From Pollutimonas thiosulfatoxidans (GTDB taxonomy: Bacteria > Pseudomonadota > Gammaproteobacteria > Burkholderiales > Burkholderiaceae_B): a DNA stretch of 64,000 bases. Shown here piece after piece: positions 25,047 through 34,429 of this stretch. Every line of letters starts with the position of its first letter. The first letter of the stretch is position 1. Location: contig NZ_CP022987.1 in the NCBI RefSeq assembly GCF_004022565.1, forward strand, positions 2,170,001 to 2,234,000, read 5' to 3'. A program made the position numbers and the translations under genes. The notes under the pieces are model-generated. The model was not told the origin of the DNA. It made no database searches and saw only the letters and a list, made by a program, of their open reading frames with translations.

Positions 25047-26150
25047 TCAGGAGTTGCCGGCCGCTTGGTCGGATGGCAATACGCGCACGGCGGCACCATC
25101 CGTCACCTTCTGCAAGCCCGAAGTCATGACGACATCCCCCGCCTGCAGGCCCGATACGATTTCGACCTGGCCACCGCGGCGCAAGCCGACCTGCACCACC
25201 ACGCGTTCAGCGCGGTCGTCCTTTACCCGATATACATATTGCGCCTCGCCGGATGGCACCAGCGCGGTTTCGGGCACGACCAGACCTTTGTCGTCGGCAA
25301 ACTGCAAGCGAACTCTGGCGAACATGCCAGGACGCAAGGCATCGTCTGTATTAGGGACGGTAGCCCGCAACAAGATAGAGCGGCCACCGACATCAATCAG
25401 GGGGCTGATGGCATCGACCTTGCCTTCGCGTTGCTGGCTGGGCAAGGCATCGAAGCTTAAGGTCAAGCCTATGCCTACGTGGACCAGGCCCAGGAACTGT
25501 TCGGGAATGCGGAAATCCACCTTCAGCGGGTCGATGGACTCCAGCGGCACCAAGTCAATGCCGGGGCTGACATAATCACCGACCGATACGTTGCGCAAAC
25601 CCACCATGCCATCGAAGGGGGCCAGGATGGCGGTCTTTTCCAATTGTGCACGGGCAAGCGCCACAGCGGCCTGTTGCACCTTTAGCTGGCTGGCCGCTTC
25701 GTCGCGGGCCTGCTTGCTGATGAAGCCCTGCTTGGTCAGCTCTTGCGCGCGCCGATGCTGGCTGCTGGCCAGACTTAAGTTGGCTTCCGCCTGCTGCAAC
25801 TGGGCGCGCACCACGCTATCGTCCAGCTTAACCAGAACCTGCCCTTTCTTGACCCTGCCGCCTTCATCGAAATTGATCTCGGCAATGCGGCCAGTAATTT
25901 CTGGGCGCAGCATGACGGAATCTTCCGACCGCAAGGTGCCCACTGCCGATACGCCGCGAGGCAGTGCGATCTCCACGACGGGCGCGGTCTCGACAACGAC
26001 GGCAGCATTATTGGCGGAGGCCGGCGAGGCTGCGGCGATGGCTGGCGTGGGCAAGGCAGACTCTTGCCGGACCAGCCAGTAGGTGCTGCCTACACCGACA
26101 GCGATGCCAATAGCGAGCACCAAAAGAAGGCCAGGGGTGGATGTTTTCAT
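25047..26150 (-). CDS. RND efflux periplasmic adaptor (membrane fusion protein)
   Basis: A 367-residue adaptor with an N-terminal membrane anchor (LLLVLAIGIAVGVGSTYWLV), a lipoyl-like domain (GRIAEINFDEGGRVKKGQVL), a coiled-coil hairpin about residues 105-165 (LKVQQAAVALARAQLEKTA), and the beta-barrel and membrane-proximal domains. It bridges the RND permease to an outer-membrane channel. The ATG at 26150 is preferred over a TTG two codons earlier. It is the first gene of the efflux pair, 16 bp before the permease. Confidence 0.93.
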   Translation of the reverse strand: MKTSTPGLLLVLAIGIAVGVGSTYWLVRQESALPTPAIAAASPASANNAAVVVETAPVVEIALPRGVSAVGTLRSEDSVMLRPEITGRIAEINFDEGGRVKKGQVLVKLDDSVVRAQLQQAEANLSLASSQHRRAQELTKQGFISKQARDEAASQLKVQQAAVALARAQLEKTAILAPFDGMVGLRNVSVGDYVSPGIDLVPLESIDPLKVDFRIPEQFLGLVHVGIGLTLSFDALPSQQREGKVDAISPLIDVGGRSILLRATVPNTDDALRPGMFARVRLQFADDKGLVVPETALVPSGEAQYVYRVKDDRAERVVVQVGLRRGGQVEIVSGLQAGDVVMTSGLQKVTDGAAVRVLPSDQAAGNS

Positions 26151-26211
26151 TAGCAACAGAAAAGCAAGGATGCGGACACAATTGCTGACTTTAGCATTGC
26201 TTTGCCGCCAA

Positions 26212-26676
26212 TTACATTGTTTTGCTAATTAATTCTGCGCGAGCGTGGTCTACACCCAAATTAGCCAGTTCATCCGCTTTTTCGTTGCCAGGATCCCCCG
26301 CATGCCCACGTACCCAGCGCCACGTCAGTTCGTGCTCTTGCACCAATTCGTCCAGCTGCTGCCAGAGGTCGGCGTTTTTTACCGGCTTCTTGTCGGCCGT
26401 GCGCCAGCCGCGCCGCTTCCAGTTGGCCAACCATTCGTCCATGCCTTTCTGCACATACTGGGAATCGGTATGCACCACCACTTTGCATGGACGCTTCAGG
26501 GCTTGCAGGGCCTGTATGACGGCCATTAGCTCCATGCGGTTGTTAGTGGTGTGAGGCTCGCCGCCGTACAAGGCTTTTTCATGTTTACCTTGCCGCAGCA
26601 AGGCGCCCCACCCGCCCAGGCCGGGGTTGCCTTTGCAGGCGCCATCGGTCCAGATTTCTACTTGACTGCTTTGCAT
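26212..26676 (-). CDS. rnhA: Ribonuclease HI
   Basis: A 154-residue RNase HI. The catalytic acids are visible: Asp in [13 protein letters not shown], Glu in [14 protein letters not shown], Asp in [12 protein letters not shown] and a later Asp in [11 protein letters not shown]. It removes RNA from RNA-DNA hybrids. It lies 9 bp downstream of the methyltransferase gene. Confidence 0.97.
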   Translation of the reverse strand: MQSSQVEIWTDGACKGNPGLGGWGALLRQGKHEKALYGGEPHTTNNRMELMAVIQALQALKRPCKVVVHTDSQYVQKGMDEWLANWKRRGWRTADKKPVKNADLWQQLDELVQEHELTWRWVRGHAGDPGNEKADELANLGVDHARAELISKTM

Positions 26677-26685
26677 TGTTCTTGA

Positions 26686-27429
26686 TTACCCTGGCGAGAC
26701 GCCGACCGTCTGTCGTCGCATCCGCTTTTTGTCTGTCTTCCATGTAGGCCCCACCAGCCGCATGCCCACTACCCGTTTCACTGCCGAGATGACATAGACC
26801 GCGCCGCATACGGGCCACCAGCGATCGCCCGCAGATTCCATGAAGGACCAGCGATCGAGCCATATCTGCTCATTGCACGGCGGCGCATAGCATCCGAAGC
26901 GACCACGATCCACATCAAAGGACAGCAGTTTGAACCAGTCTTTCAGCCGCGGCACCGAAACCTGCAGATGCGCGGGCACCGGCAACAAAGGATCCAGGCC
27001 AGGGATACGGTCGCTGGCGCCCCATAGGCTCCAGGGATTGAATCCCGAGATGACCACCCGTCCCTCTGGCACCAATACCCGTTCGGCCTCGCGCAGAATC
27101 TGATGCGGGTCGGCAGAGCACTCAAGCACATGAGGCAGCACCAGTAAATCGAGGCTTTGAGAGTCGAAGGGCAGGTTCTCGGGATCGGTCACCAGCAAGG
27201 CCTTGGTTTCGGCGGACTCGTCGAACAAGACCCGTGTACGCCCTTTGAAGGGTATACGATTGGCCTGCAGCAAGTCCGACTGCGGTAGGCCGATTTGTAT
27301 GGCATGATAACCAAAAACATTGGCCACCATGGCATCAATCTGCTTTTGCTCCCAGGCTTGCACATACTGGCCGGGCGCGGTTTGCAACCATTCGGCAAGC
27401 TCTAGAATAAGAGGTTGATCCACCGACAC
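26686..27429 (-). CDS. SAM-dependent class I methyltransferase (rnhA-gloB linked)
   Basis: A 247-residue Methyltransf_11-type protein with LPFDSQSLDLLVLPHVLECS and a post-core LREAERVLVPEGRVVISGFN. The first SAM-binding glycine loop is weak, as is usual in this conserved rnhA-adjacent family. No ATG fits; a GTG at 27429 with GGGAG six bases upstream is chosen, and a GTG at 27423 is the alternative. It starts 18 bp from the divergent gloB start, so each promoter must lie inside the other gene. Substrate unknown. Confidence 0.8.
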   Translation of the reverse strand: MSVDQPLILELAEWLQTAPGQYVQAWEQKQIDAMVANVFGYHAIQIGLPQSDLLQANRIPFKGRTRVLFDESAETKALLVTDPENLPFDSQSLDLLVLPHVLECSADPHQILREAERVLVPEGRVVISGFNPWSLWGASDRIPGLDPLLPVPAHLQVSVPRLKDWFKLLSFDVDRGRFGCYAPPCNEQIWLDRWSFMESAGDRWWPVCGAVYVISAVKRVVGMRLVGPTWKTDKKRMRRQTVGVSPG

Positions 27430-27447
27430 TATGACTCCCGTAGCTTT

Positions 27448-28233
27448 ATGAAAGACACCCGACTTATTCCCGTGCCCGCGTTCTCGGACAACTACATCTG
27501 GTTGGTATGCAAAAACGGGCGCGCGGTTGTCGTGGACCCCGGTCAAGCCGCCCCAGTCCAGCAAATACTCGACCGCGAAAACCTTACGCTGGATGCCATT
27601 TTACTGACGCACCACCATGCCGACCATGTGGGCGGGGTGTTGGCATTACAACAGCGAACAGGGGCCGTCGTCTATGGCCCCGCCTCCGAAAAACTGCCCG
27701 CCTGCGACCACGCGCTGAAAGAAGGCGATACGGTACAATTGCCGACCGTCGGCCTGCAGCTGCAAGTGCTGGATGTGCCCGGCCATACGGCCGGCCATAT
27801 TGCCTACTACGGGCAGTTTGCTACAGGAAAACCCCTAGTTTTCTGCGGAGACACCCTATTTTCGGGCGGTTGCGGACGTCTTTTCGAAGGCACGCCAGCC
27901 CAGATGTTGAATTCTCTGAGTAAACTTGGAGCCTTGTCGCCCGACACCCTGGTGTGTTGTGCGCACGAGTACACATTGTCCAATCTACGTTGGGCGCTAC
28001 AGGTAGAGCCGGACAACCTGGCCTTGCAGCAACGGTGGCAACAGGCCAGCGACCTTAGGGCGCAAGACCAGCCGACGCTGCCGTCCACACTGGAAACAGA
28101 GTTGGCTACCAACCCGTTTCTACGGACCACAGATAGCACCGTGGCCCAGGCCGCAAGCCGGTATGCGCAACACCCCCTGGACACCAGGGTAGATGTATTT
28201 GCCGCCTTACGAGAATGGAAGAACAACTTTTAA
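27448..28233 (+). CDS. gloB: Hydroxyacylglutathione hydrolase (glyoxalase II)
   Basis: A 261-residue metallo-beta-lactamase-fold hydrolase. The zinc motif is LLTHHHADHVGG and later ligands appear in VPGHTAGHIAYY, FCGDTLFSGGCGR and CAHEYTLSNLRWA. It hydrolyses S-lactoylglutathione in methylglyoxal detoxification. The ATG at 27448 matches the family start KDTRLIPVPAFSDNYIW. mltD follows at 10 bp. Confidence 0.96.
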   Translation: MKDTRLIPVPAFSDNYIWLVCKNGRAVVVDPGQAAPVQQILDRENLTLDAILLTHHHADHVGGVLALQQRTGAVVYGPASEKLPACDHALKEGDTVQLPTVGLQLQVLDVPGHTAGHIAYYGQFATGKPLVFCGDTLFSGGCGRLFEGTPAQMLNSLSKLGALSPDTLVCCAHEYTLSNLRWALQVEPDNLALQQRWQQASDLRAQDQPTLPSTLETELATNPFLRTTDSTVAQAASRYAQHPLDTRVDVFAALREWKNNF

Positions 28234-28243
28234 TGAATTACCA

Positions 28244-29623
28244 ATGAACTGCCTACGACTATTCGTTCTGCTTCTCGTAGCAGTACTGGCCGGCTGCGCC
28301 ACCAATCAATCGCAAAACCCCTACGCCCCATCCAAGAAAAACTATACGGCGGCCGAGACTTCACGCACCATCGATCTTACCCACCCGCCGCGCGATATGT
28401 GGGACCGCATCCGACGCGGGTTTGCCATTCCCAACCTTAATAGTGAGTTGACCGAGCGCTGGACCCAATACTACGCCTCGCACCCCGAGTCGGTCCTGTT
28501 GATGAGCCAGCGTGCGGGCAAGTATCTGTATTACATCGTCGACGAACTTGACCGCCGCGGCCTGCCCACCGAACTGGCGTTACTGCCTTTCGTGGAAAGC
28601 GCCTATAACCCGACCGCGTACTCACATGCCAAGGCGTCGGGGCTATGGCAGTTCATCCCCAGCACCGGCCGGCATTACAACCTGCAGCAGGACTGGTGGC
28701 GCGATCAACGCCGCGACCCCATCGCTTCTACCCATGCCGCGCTGGAGTACCTGGCCTACCTATACGACTTCCAGGGCGATTGGTATTTGGCCCTGGCCTC
28801 CTATAACTGGGGCGAGGGCTCGGTGAAGCGGGCGATGGAAAAAAAGGTCAAGGCGGGCATCCCGGCCGACTACGCCTCTATCGATATGCCGCAGGAAACG
28901 CGCAACTACGTGCCCAAGCTGCAGGCAATCAAGAACATTATTGCCGACCCGCAACGCTACGGCATCACCCTGCCGCCGGTCAGCAACACGCCTTACTTCA
29001 CGACAGTAAACAAGAAGCGCGACATGGACGTCGAGGTGGCCGCGCAACTGGCCGAGATGCCATTGGACGAATTCAAGTCGCTTAACGCTTCATACAATCG
29101 GCCGATTATTCTGGCCGAGCACAATCCCGTTCTGCTGCTGCCCACCAACCGCGTCGACATCTTCAACACCAATCTTCAGGCTTATAAAGGGCGGCTAAGC
29201 TCCTGGGATACCTACCACAGCAAGCATGGCGAATCGTACGCCGCCATAGCCAAGAAGCACGGCATCAGCCTGGGGCAGTTCCGGGCCGTCAACGGCATAA
29301 GCAAGCGTCAAAGCCGGGCCGTCGCCCAGACACTGTTGGTACCCGCCAAGGGCAGCCCACCCGGGATCATGCTGGCCGCCTACACCGAACCATCGGCCGA
29401 CGCCCTGAAGCAGCCCAAATCCGGCAAGAGCAAGGATGTGGTCGTGCTGAAGCGGGCTGCCAACGTGCGTACGCATACCGTACGCAGCGGCGACACGCTG
29501 TTCTCGCTGGCCAAACGCTACAACACCTCCGTTAACGAATTGCGCAGGCTGAACAACATGAAAGGCGACAGCCTTGCCAAGGGCAAACGCCTGCGCGTAC
29601 CGGGCACCAGCATCCGCGGCTAG
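28244..29623 (+). CDS. mltD: Membrane-bound lytic murein transglycosylase D
   Basis: A 459-residue lipoprotein. The lipobox is VLAGC at about residue 17. The SLT domain carries catalytic Glu in [16 protein letters not shown] and the motif [15 protein letters not shown]. One divergent and one clear LysM repeat follow, the last as [20 protein letters not shown]. It cleaves peptidoglycan glycan strands with 1,6-anhydro ends at the outer membrane. Start 28244 gives the signal peptide directly. Confidence 0.95.
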   Translation: MNCLRLFVLLLVAVLAGCATNQSQNPYAPSKKNYTAAETSRTIDLTHPPRDMWDRIRRGFAIPNLNSELTERWTQYYASHPESVLLMSQRAGKYLYYIVDELDRRGLPTELALLPFVESAYNPTAYSHAKASGLWQFIPSTGRHYNLQQDWWRDQRRDPIASTHAALEYLAYLYDFQGDWYLALASYNWGEGSVKRAMEKKVKAGIPADYASIDMPQETRNYVPKLQAIKNIIADPQRYGITLPPVSNTPYFTTVNKKRDMDVEVAAQLAEMPLDEFKSLNASYNRPIILAEHNPVLLLPTNRVDIFNTNLQAYKGRLSSWDTYHSKHGESYAAIAKKHGISLGQFRAVNGISKRQSRAVAQTLLVPAKGSPPGIMLAAYTEPSADALKQPKSGKSKDVVVLKRAANVRTHTVRSGDTLFSLAKRYNTSVNELRRLNNMKGDSLAKGKRLRVPGTSIRG

Positions 29624-29649
29624 CCTGCCATCAACAAAAGGATTTACAC

Positions 29650-30432
29650 ATGGGTTTCCTGACTGGTCGTCGCATCCTGGTAACAGGTGTGCTGTCTAAC
29701 CGTTCTATCGCTTACGGCATTGCCGCGGCCTGCAAGAAACAAGGCGCCGAACTTGCCTTCACCTATGTGGGCGAACGCTTCAAAGAGCGGGTCGAGGGCT
29801 ATGCCAGCGAATTCGGCAGCAACATTGTGCTTCCTTGCGATGTGGCCGAAGACGAGCAGATCGAGGGCGCCATCACGACGCTACAGACGCATTGGGATGG
29901 CCTGGATGGTCTGGTGCACGCCATTGGTTTTGCGCCGCGCGAAGCCATTGCCGGCGACTTCCTCGAAGGCATGAGCCGCGAGGGTTTCCGCATCGCCCAC
30001 GACATCTCGGCCTACAGCTTTGCCGCCATGGCCAAGGCCGCACTGCCTATGCTAAAGGGGCGCAACAGCTCGGTGCTGACTCTGACCTATCTGGGCGCAG
30101 AAAAAGTCGTCCCCAACTACAACACCATGGGACTGGCCAAGGCGTCGCTTGAAGCCAGCGTGCGCTATCTGGCCGCATCGCTGGGCCCCATGGGCATACG
30201 CGCCAACGGCATTTCCGCAGGACCGATCAAAACCCTGGCGGCCAGCGGCATCAAGGACTTCGGCTCCATACTCAAGTATGTGGAAGCCAATGCCCCGCTG
30301 CGCCGCAATGTCACCATTGAAGATGTAGGTAACGTTGCAGCCTTTCTCATGTCCGAGCTTGCTGCTGGCGTTACGGGCGAGATCACCCACGTGGATGGTG
30401 GGTTCTCCACCATCGTGCCGGGCATGCAATAA
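29650..30432 (+). CDS. fabI: Enoyl-ACP reductase (NADH)
   Basis: A 260-residue short-chain dehydrogenase of the FabI type. Cofactor region [13 protein letters not shown], and the Tyr-x6-Lys pair in [17 protein letters not shown]. It performs the last reduction in fatty acid elongation. A ribosome site (AAAAGGA) precedes the ATG. Confidence 0.97.
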   Translation: MGFLTGRRILVTGVLSNRSIAYGIAAACKKQGAELAFTYVGERFKERVEGYASEFGSNIVLPCDVAEDEQIEGAITTLQTHWDGLDGLVHAIGFAPREAIAGDFLEGMSREGFRIAHDISAYSFAAMAKAALPMLKGRNSSVLTLTYLGAEKVVPNYNTMGLAKASLEASVRYLAASLGPMGIRANGISAGPIKTLAASGIKDFGSILKYVEANAPLRRNVTIEDVGNVAAFLMSELAAGVTGEITHVDGGFSTIVPGMQ

Positions 30433-30435
30433 GGC

Positions 30436-31107
30436 TTAAGCCGCCGGCGGAAACAGGACAGGCGGGTCGCCTTCCTGCCATGCCGGGTACTTATGCATGA
30501 TGCGCGCAAATAAGGCGCTGGCCTGCCAATCGGCCAACCAGCGGCGCAACGACGGCCAAGGCTGGGCGTCAAACCAGGCAATATCGGTGTGCGCGAACTG
30601 GCGCACAAACGGCACTATCGCCATGTCTGCCAGGCTGCGCTTTTTGCCACACAGCCAGGTGCCGGCCTGCAAACGCTGCTCCAGCTCCAGCAACCACGGT
30701 ACCGTCTGATCTCTTTGGTCTGCGCCACTTTGTGCGCCGTAGCGTTGCGGATACTTGTAGCGGTCGAGCTTGTCTTTGAACGGGCCGTCGCATTGCGCGA
30801 TGAGGTTCAGCATGGCCGGTAGATCGCCCTGCTGCGGCGTCAGCCACCCCTCGGGATCGCTCTGCCCAAGTGCCCAAAGCATGATGTCCAGGCTTTGATC
30901 AACCACCGTGCCATCGATATCGATCAACACTGGCACGGTCCCTTTGGGCGAAGCTTGCAACATCGCGTCCGGCTTGTCGCGCAGGACGACTTCGCGTAGT
31001 TCGCAGCCTAGCCCGCTTATTGCGATGGCGAGCCTGGCGCGCATCGCATACGGGCAGCGACGAAATGAATAGAGTGTGGGGCGGGACGAAGCAGTAACAG
31101 TGACCAT
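30436..31107 (-). CDS. Glutathione S-transferase family protein
   Basis: A 223-residue GST. The thioredoxin-like N-terminal domain begins TLYSFRRCPYAMRARLA, with the Pro of the cis loop in KGTVPVLIDIDG and the E/DS-type motif VVDQSLDIMLW; the helical domain includes KKRSLADMAIVPFVRQ. The CPYA motif suggests a glutaredoxin-like (omega/lambda-type) chemistry with a cysteine. AAGGG upstream supports start 31107. It is convergent with fabI, three bases apart. Confidence 0.88.
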   Translation of the reverse strand: MVTVTASSRPTLYSFRRCPYAMRARLAIAISGLGCELREVVLRDKPDAMLQASPKGTVPVLIDIDGTVVDQSLDIMLWALGQSDPEGWLTPQQGDLPAMLNLIAQCDGPFKDKLDRYKYPQRYGAQSGADQRDQTVPWLLELEQRLQAGTWLCGKKRSLADMAIVPFVRQFAHTDIAWFDAQPWPSLRRWLADWQASALFARIMHKYPAWQEGDPPVLFPPAA

Positions 31108-31133
31108 GCGCCCTTTATAACAGCCCGGCCCGC

Positions 31134-32063
31134 TTACTTCATGCGTACGCCGATATGGCGCTGGCGACGGGCACGCGCAAGCTCGACCTGCTTCTGGCGC
31201 TCCATGAAACGTTGCTTCTGTTCGTCCGTGTGCTGATCGTGGCAGTGCGGGCAACTAACGCCTTCGACGTAATGCTCGGACGCCTTGTCCTCCGCGCTGA
31301 GCGGCAGCCGACAGGCACGGCACAGTGCATAGCTGCCGGGCTCCAGCCCATGCTGCACCGACACGCGCTCGTCGAAGACGAAACATTCGCCATCCCAACG
31401 GCTTTCCTCGGCCGGCACGGTCTCCAGGTACTTCAGGATGCCGCCCTGCAGGTGGTAGACCTGGTCAAAGCCTTGCGATCGCAAGTAGGCAGTGGATTTC
31501 TCGCAGCGGATGCCGCCGGTGCAGAACATGGCCACCTTGGCGCCACCGGCCAGCACGCCACCCTCGACGGACTGTTCCTGCACCCACTGGGGGAACTCGG
31601 AAAAACTGGTGGTGTTAGGGTTGACCGCCCCCTGGAACGAACCGATAGACACTTCGTAGTCGTTGCGCACATCAACCACCACGACCTGCGGATCGTCCAC
31701 CAGGGCGTTCCATTTTTCCGGCGGCACGTAGGTGCCGGCCATGGTGTCGGGCTGCAAGTCGGGCACGCCCATGGTGACGATCTCGCGTTTCAGCTTGACC
31801 TTCATCCGGTAGAACGGCATGGTTTCGGCCCACGATTCCTTGTGCTCCAGTTGAGCCAATCGGGGGTCGCTGCGCAGGTACGCCAACACTGCCGCAACGC
31901 CGGCGTTGCTGCCTGCGATGGTGCCGTTGATGCCTTCCTGAGCAAGCAGCAAGGTGCCTTTTACCTGCTGGCTTTCGCAGAAATCGAACAGCGGTTGCTG
32001 CAGATCTTGATAGTCGGGTAGCGCTACAAACTTGTAAAGCGCTGCAATAAGAAATTGAGACAT
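31134..32063 (-). CDS. trhO: tRNA uridine(34) hydroxylase (rhodanese-like)
   Basis: A 309-residue TrhO/YceA protein. An N-terminal acylphosphatase-like domain precedes a rhodanese domain with [17 protein letters not shown] and the active loop [12 protein letters not shown], and a C-terminal Cys-rich section ([22 protein letters not shown]). It makes 5-hydroxyuridine at the wobble position of certain tRNAs using prephenate-derived chemistry or oxygen. Start 32063 matches family length; the longer frame is not needed. Confidence 0.93.
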   Translation of the reverse strand: MSQFLIAALYKFVALPDYQDLQQPLFDFCESQQVKGTLLLAQEGINGTIAGSNAGVAAVLAYLRSDPRLAQLEHKESWAETMPFYRMKVKLKREIVTMGVPDLQPDTMAGTYVPPEKWNALVDDPQVVVVDVRNDYEVSIGSFQGAVNPNTTSFSEFPQWVQEQSVEGGVLAGGAKVAMFCTGGIRCEKSTAYLRSQGFDQVYHLQGGILKYLETVPAEESRWDGECFVFDERVSVQHGLEPGSYALCRACRLPLSAEDKASEHYVEGVSCPHCHDQHTDEQKQRFMERQKQVELARARRQRHIGVRMK

Positions 32064-32142
32064 AGGCGGATATTTTACCGTTATCGGGCAGCCGCCGTTT
32101 CCAGTATGATTAAAACGCCAGTAGCATTGAAAGGACATTCTC

Positions 32143-32460
32143 ATGACATGGAAACTGATGCCAGGCGCGCTCGTCGTGCTGGTTGCCCTGACCGGCTGCG
32201 CCGCCAATACGACCAGCACGTCTTCCAGCCCTGATACCGCAGCATCCGGCAATAGCCAAGTGTGTAACGCCGAACAGGCAGAATCGGCGGTCGGCCAGGC
32301 GGTCAGCCCGGCTCTGGTCGAGAAATACCGCAAGCAGGCCAATGCTGAAAGCGCTCGCGCCCTGCGCCCCAACGATGTCATCACCATGGAATACAACCCG
32401 CAGCGCTTGAACCTGAAAGTGGACGAACAAGACATCGTCATCAGCGTCAATTGCAGCTAG
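32143..32460 (+). CDS. I78-family peptidase-inhibitor lipoprotein
   Basis: A 105-residue lipoprotein. The lipobox is VALTGCAA (Cys about residue 19), followed by a Ser/Thr-rich linker. The C-terminal domain ([13 protein letters not shown]... [17 protein letters not shown]) matches the I78 elastase-inhibitor family, which includes many bacterial lipoproteins of unknown target. It is divergent from trhO. Confidence 0.82.
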   Translation: MTWKLMPGALVVLVALTGCAANTTSTSSSPDTAASGNSQVCNAEQAESAVGQAVSPALVEKYRKQANAESARALRPNDVITMEYNPQRLNLKVDEQDIVISVNCS

Positions 32461-32474
32461 GCTAGCGGCACCTT

Positions 32475-33518
32475 ATGGATTCCGTCACACAAGCGGTGCT
32501 GGGCGCCGGAATCCAGGGTGCAATGCTGGGCCGCTTCCATGGTCGCAAGGCCCTGGCGGCCGGAGTCCTGTTGGCCACGCTGCCCGATCTGGATGTACTG
32601 ATCGACTACGGCAACCCGGTGGCCGGCATGATCAATCATCGCGGGTTCTCGCACTCCTTGTTTGTGCTCAGTGCGCTGGCTGTCTTGCTTACCCTGTTGT
32701 GGCGGTGGTGGCGGCCCACCGCAGCCTATAGCGCAGGCCGATTGTTCCTTACCTTGTGGCTGGTGCTGATCACCCACCCGCTGCTGGATGCCTTCACCAG
32801 CTATGGCACCCAACTGTGGTGGCCCTTTACGCCCACTCCGACCAGCGGATCGAGCATCTTCATCATCGATCCCTTCTTCACCGTGCCACTGCTGTGCATG
32901 GTAGTCGCGGCAGCCATCGTGGGCATTCGTCCGCGCGCCGAAGTGGCGCTGCGCTGGGCGCTGGCTTACTGCGCTATCTATCTGGCCCTTTCGGTAGCGG
33001 CAAAGCTGGCGATAGAAGGGCGCGTGCATGAAGCATTGACGCAGGATGGCACACGGGTAGTGGCCATGTTTTCCACGCCCGAACCCTTCAACATCCTGCT
33101 ATGGCGCGTCGTCGCACGCACTGACGATGATCATTACGTAGAAGCTATTAGCAGTCTGCTCGATACCGAGCCCCCGGAACGCATCCGGCAGCCACTGAAT
33201 ACGCACTTGGCTGCTGTGGCGCTGCCGGATTCTGCACTATTGGCCGGCTTGCAATGGTTTACCGACAACTGGCTGCGTTATGACGAGGTCGATGGCACGC
33301 TGGTGGTCAGCGACCTGCGCATGGGATTGGGTGCTGGATACTATTCCTTCCGTTTCGCCATGGCGACCCGCAGCGGGCCGGACGGTGCGTGGCAGGCCAT
33401 CACGCCTTCGTACTGGGCTCACGACCGCGGCACCGAACACCTTAAGGCTATCATGCGGCGCATATGGCAACAAACACCGCCGCTGCCGCTCGCCCAATGG
33501 CTGCAAGATGCCATGTAA
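32475..33518 (+). CDS. YdjM-type membrane-bound metal-dependent hydrolase (DUF457)
   Basis: A 347-residue integral membrane protein. It opens MDSVTQAVLGAGIQGAMLG and has the conserved MINHRGFSHSLF and ITHPLLDAFTSYGTQ motifs, whose His and Asp residues probably bind metal. About four hydrophobic segments fill residues 60-190, then a soluble domain follows. The family acts on lipids or is linked to the SOS response; exact substrate unknown. It is 14 bp after the I78 lipoprotein gene. Confidence 0.88.
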   Translation: MDSVTQAVLGAGIQGAMLGRFHGRKALAAGVLLATLPDLDVLIDYGNPVAGMINHRGFSHSLFVLSALAVLLTLLWRWWRPTAAYSAGRLFLTLWLVLITHPLLDAFTSYGTQLWWPFTPTPTSGSSIFIIDPFFTVPLLCMVVAAAIVGIRPRAEVALRWALAYCAIYLALSVAAKLAIEGRVHEALTQDGTRVVAMFSTPEPFNILLWRVVARTDDDHYVEAISSLLDTEPPERIRQPLNTHLAAVALPDSALLAGLQWFTDNWLRYDEVDGTLVVSDLRMGLGAGYYSFRFAMATRSGPDGAWQAITPSYWAHDRGTEHLKAIMRRIWQQTPPLPLAQWLQDAM

Positions 33519-33539
33519 CGACGGCCAGGGGCATCTGGC

Positions 33540-34262
33540 TCAGTTGCCGAAACCTTGGGCCTTACGGTGATAAACCAGCAGGCGTCCCTTGTAGGGATCG
33601 GCCGAGGCAGCTTCGGGCGGCTGGTCATTTAGTCTTTCATCCGCCGCAAGCACAAAGCCATGCGTGGCCATATGCCGGTTGAACGCAGGGCGATGTCCGC
33701 GATTTGGATCCACCAGCCACACTTCTGCCTGTGGGGCAGCATGACGGTCGATGAACTGCGCCAGGTCTTTGGGCATGTCGCGGTCATACAGCAGGTCGCT
33801 GCCTATGATCAAGTCGTATTGGCTGGCTAGCACGGCGGTGTCGTCTTCCGGGTCTGCAACGGCCTGGCTGCCCCACTGGCCGTACTTGTAGCGCAGCAGC
33901 GGCAAGTCGTTCAGGCGGGCGTTCTCGTCCAGGAAGGTTTCAGCAAGTGGGTGGCAATCGCTGGCGGTAATACGCGCGCCGCGATGTTGGGCCACCAGGC
34001 TGGCCAGCCCCAGGCCGCAGCCGATTTCCAAAATGCGTTCGTTGGCACATACCGGGCGCGAGGCCAGTCGAGTTGCCAACTGAATGCCCGACGGCCAGAT
34101 CATGCCGAACAATGGCCAGGTGGCCGAGTTGATGCCGCGACGTAGCGCGACACCTTGCGGATCATGAAATTGCTGGCGGTCCAGCAAAGAGCGGATTACG
34201 AGATTCTTGACGCCCGCTATGGCGATACTCTCGAGCTTGGTTCGATAGCCCGGCATCGTCAT
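33540..34262 (-). CDS. Class I methyltransferase (lysine methyltransferase-like, Methyltransf_16)
   Basis: A 240-residue methyltransferase. The SAM loop is ILEIGCGLGLASLVAQ, the acidic residue is in ITASDCHPLA, and motif IV is LIIGSDLLYDRDM. The early WPFGMIWPSG-like segment (TWPLFGMIWPSGIQLA) is typical of protein-lysine methyltransferases of the ETFB-KMT/METTL20 type. The substrate is unknown. Confidence 0.85.
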   Translation of the reverse strand: MTMPGYRTKLESIAIAGVKNLVIRSLLDRQQFHDPQGVALRRGINSATWPLFGMIWPSGIQLATRLASRPVCANERILEIGCGLGLASLVAQHRGARITASDCHPLAETFLDENARLNDLPLLRYKYGQWGSQAVADPEDDTAVLASQYDLIIGSDLLYDRDMPKDLAQFIDRHAAPQAEVWLVDPNRGHRPAFNRHMATHGFVLAADERLNDQPPEAASADPYKGRLLVYHRKAQGFGN

Positions 34263-34429
34263 GTCAGCCTCATACTAAAAACCTTACAAAATGCGATACC
34301 TCAAGTATGCCCCATTTGCCCGGATAGAGCCAACGAGCTATTTGGAAAATCTCTTTTATTTCAATAACTTTTGTTTCGCTACGGGTCAGCCATCGCCGCT
34401 GGGTAAAATGGCGATTTGATGTCAGCTTC

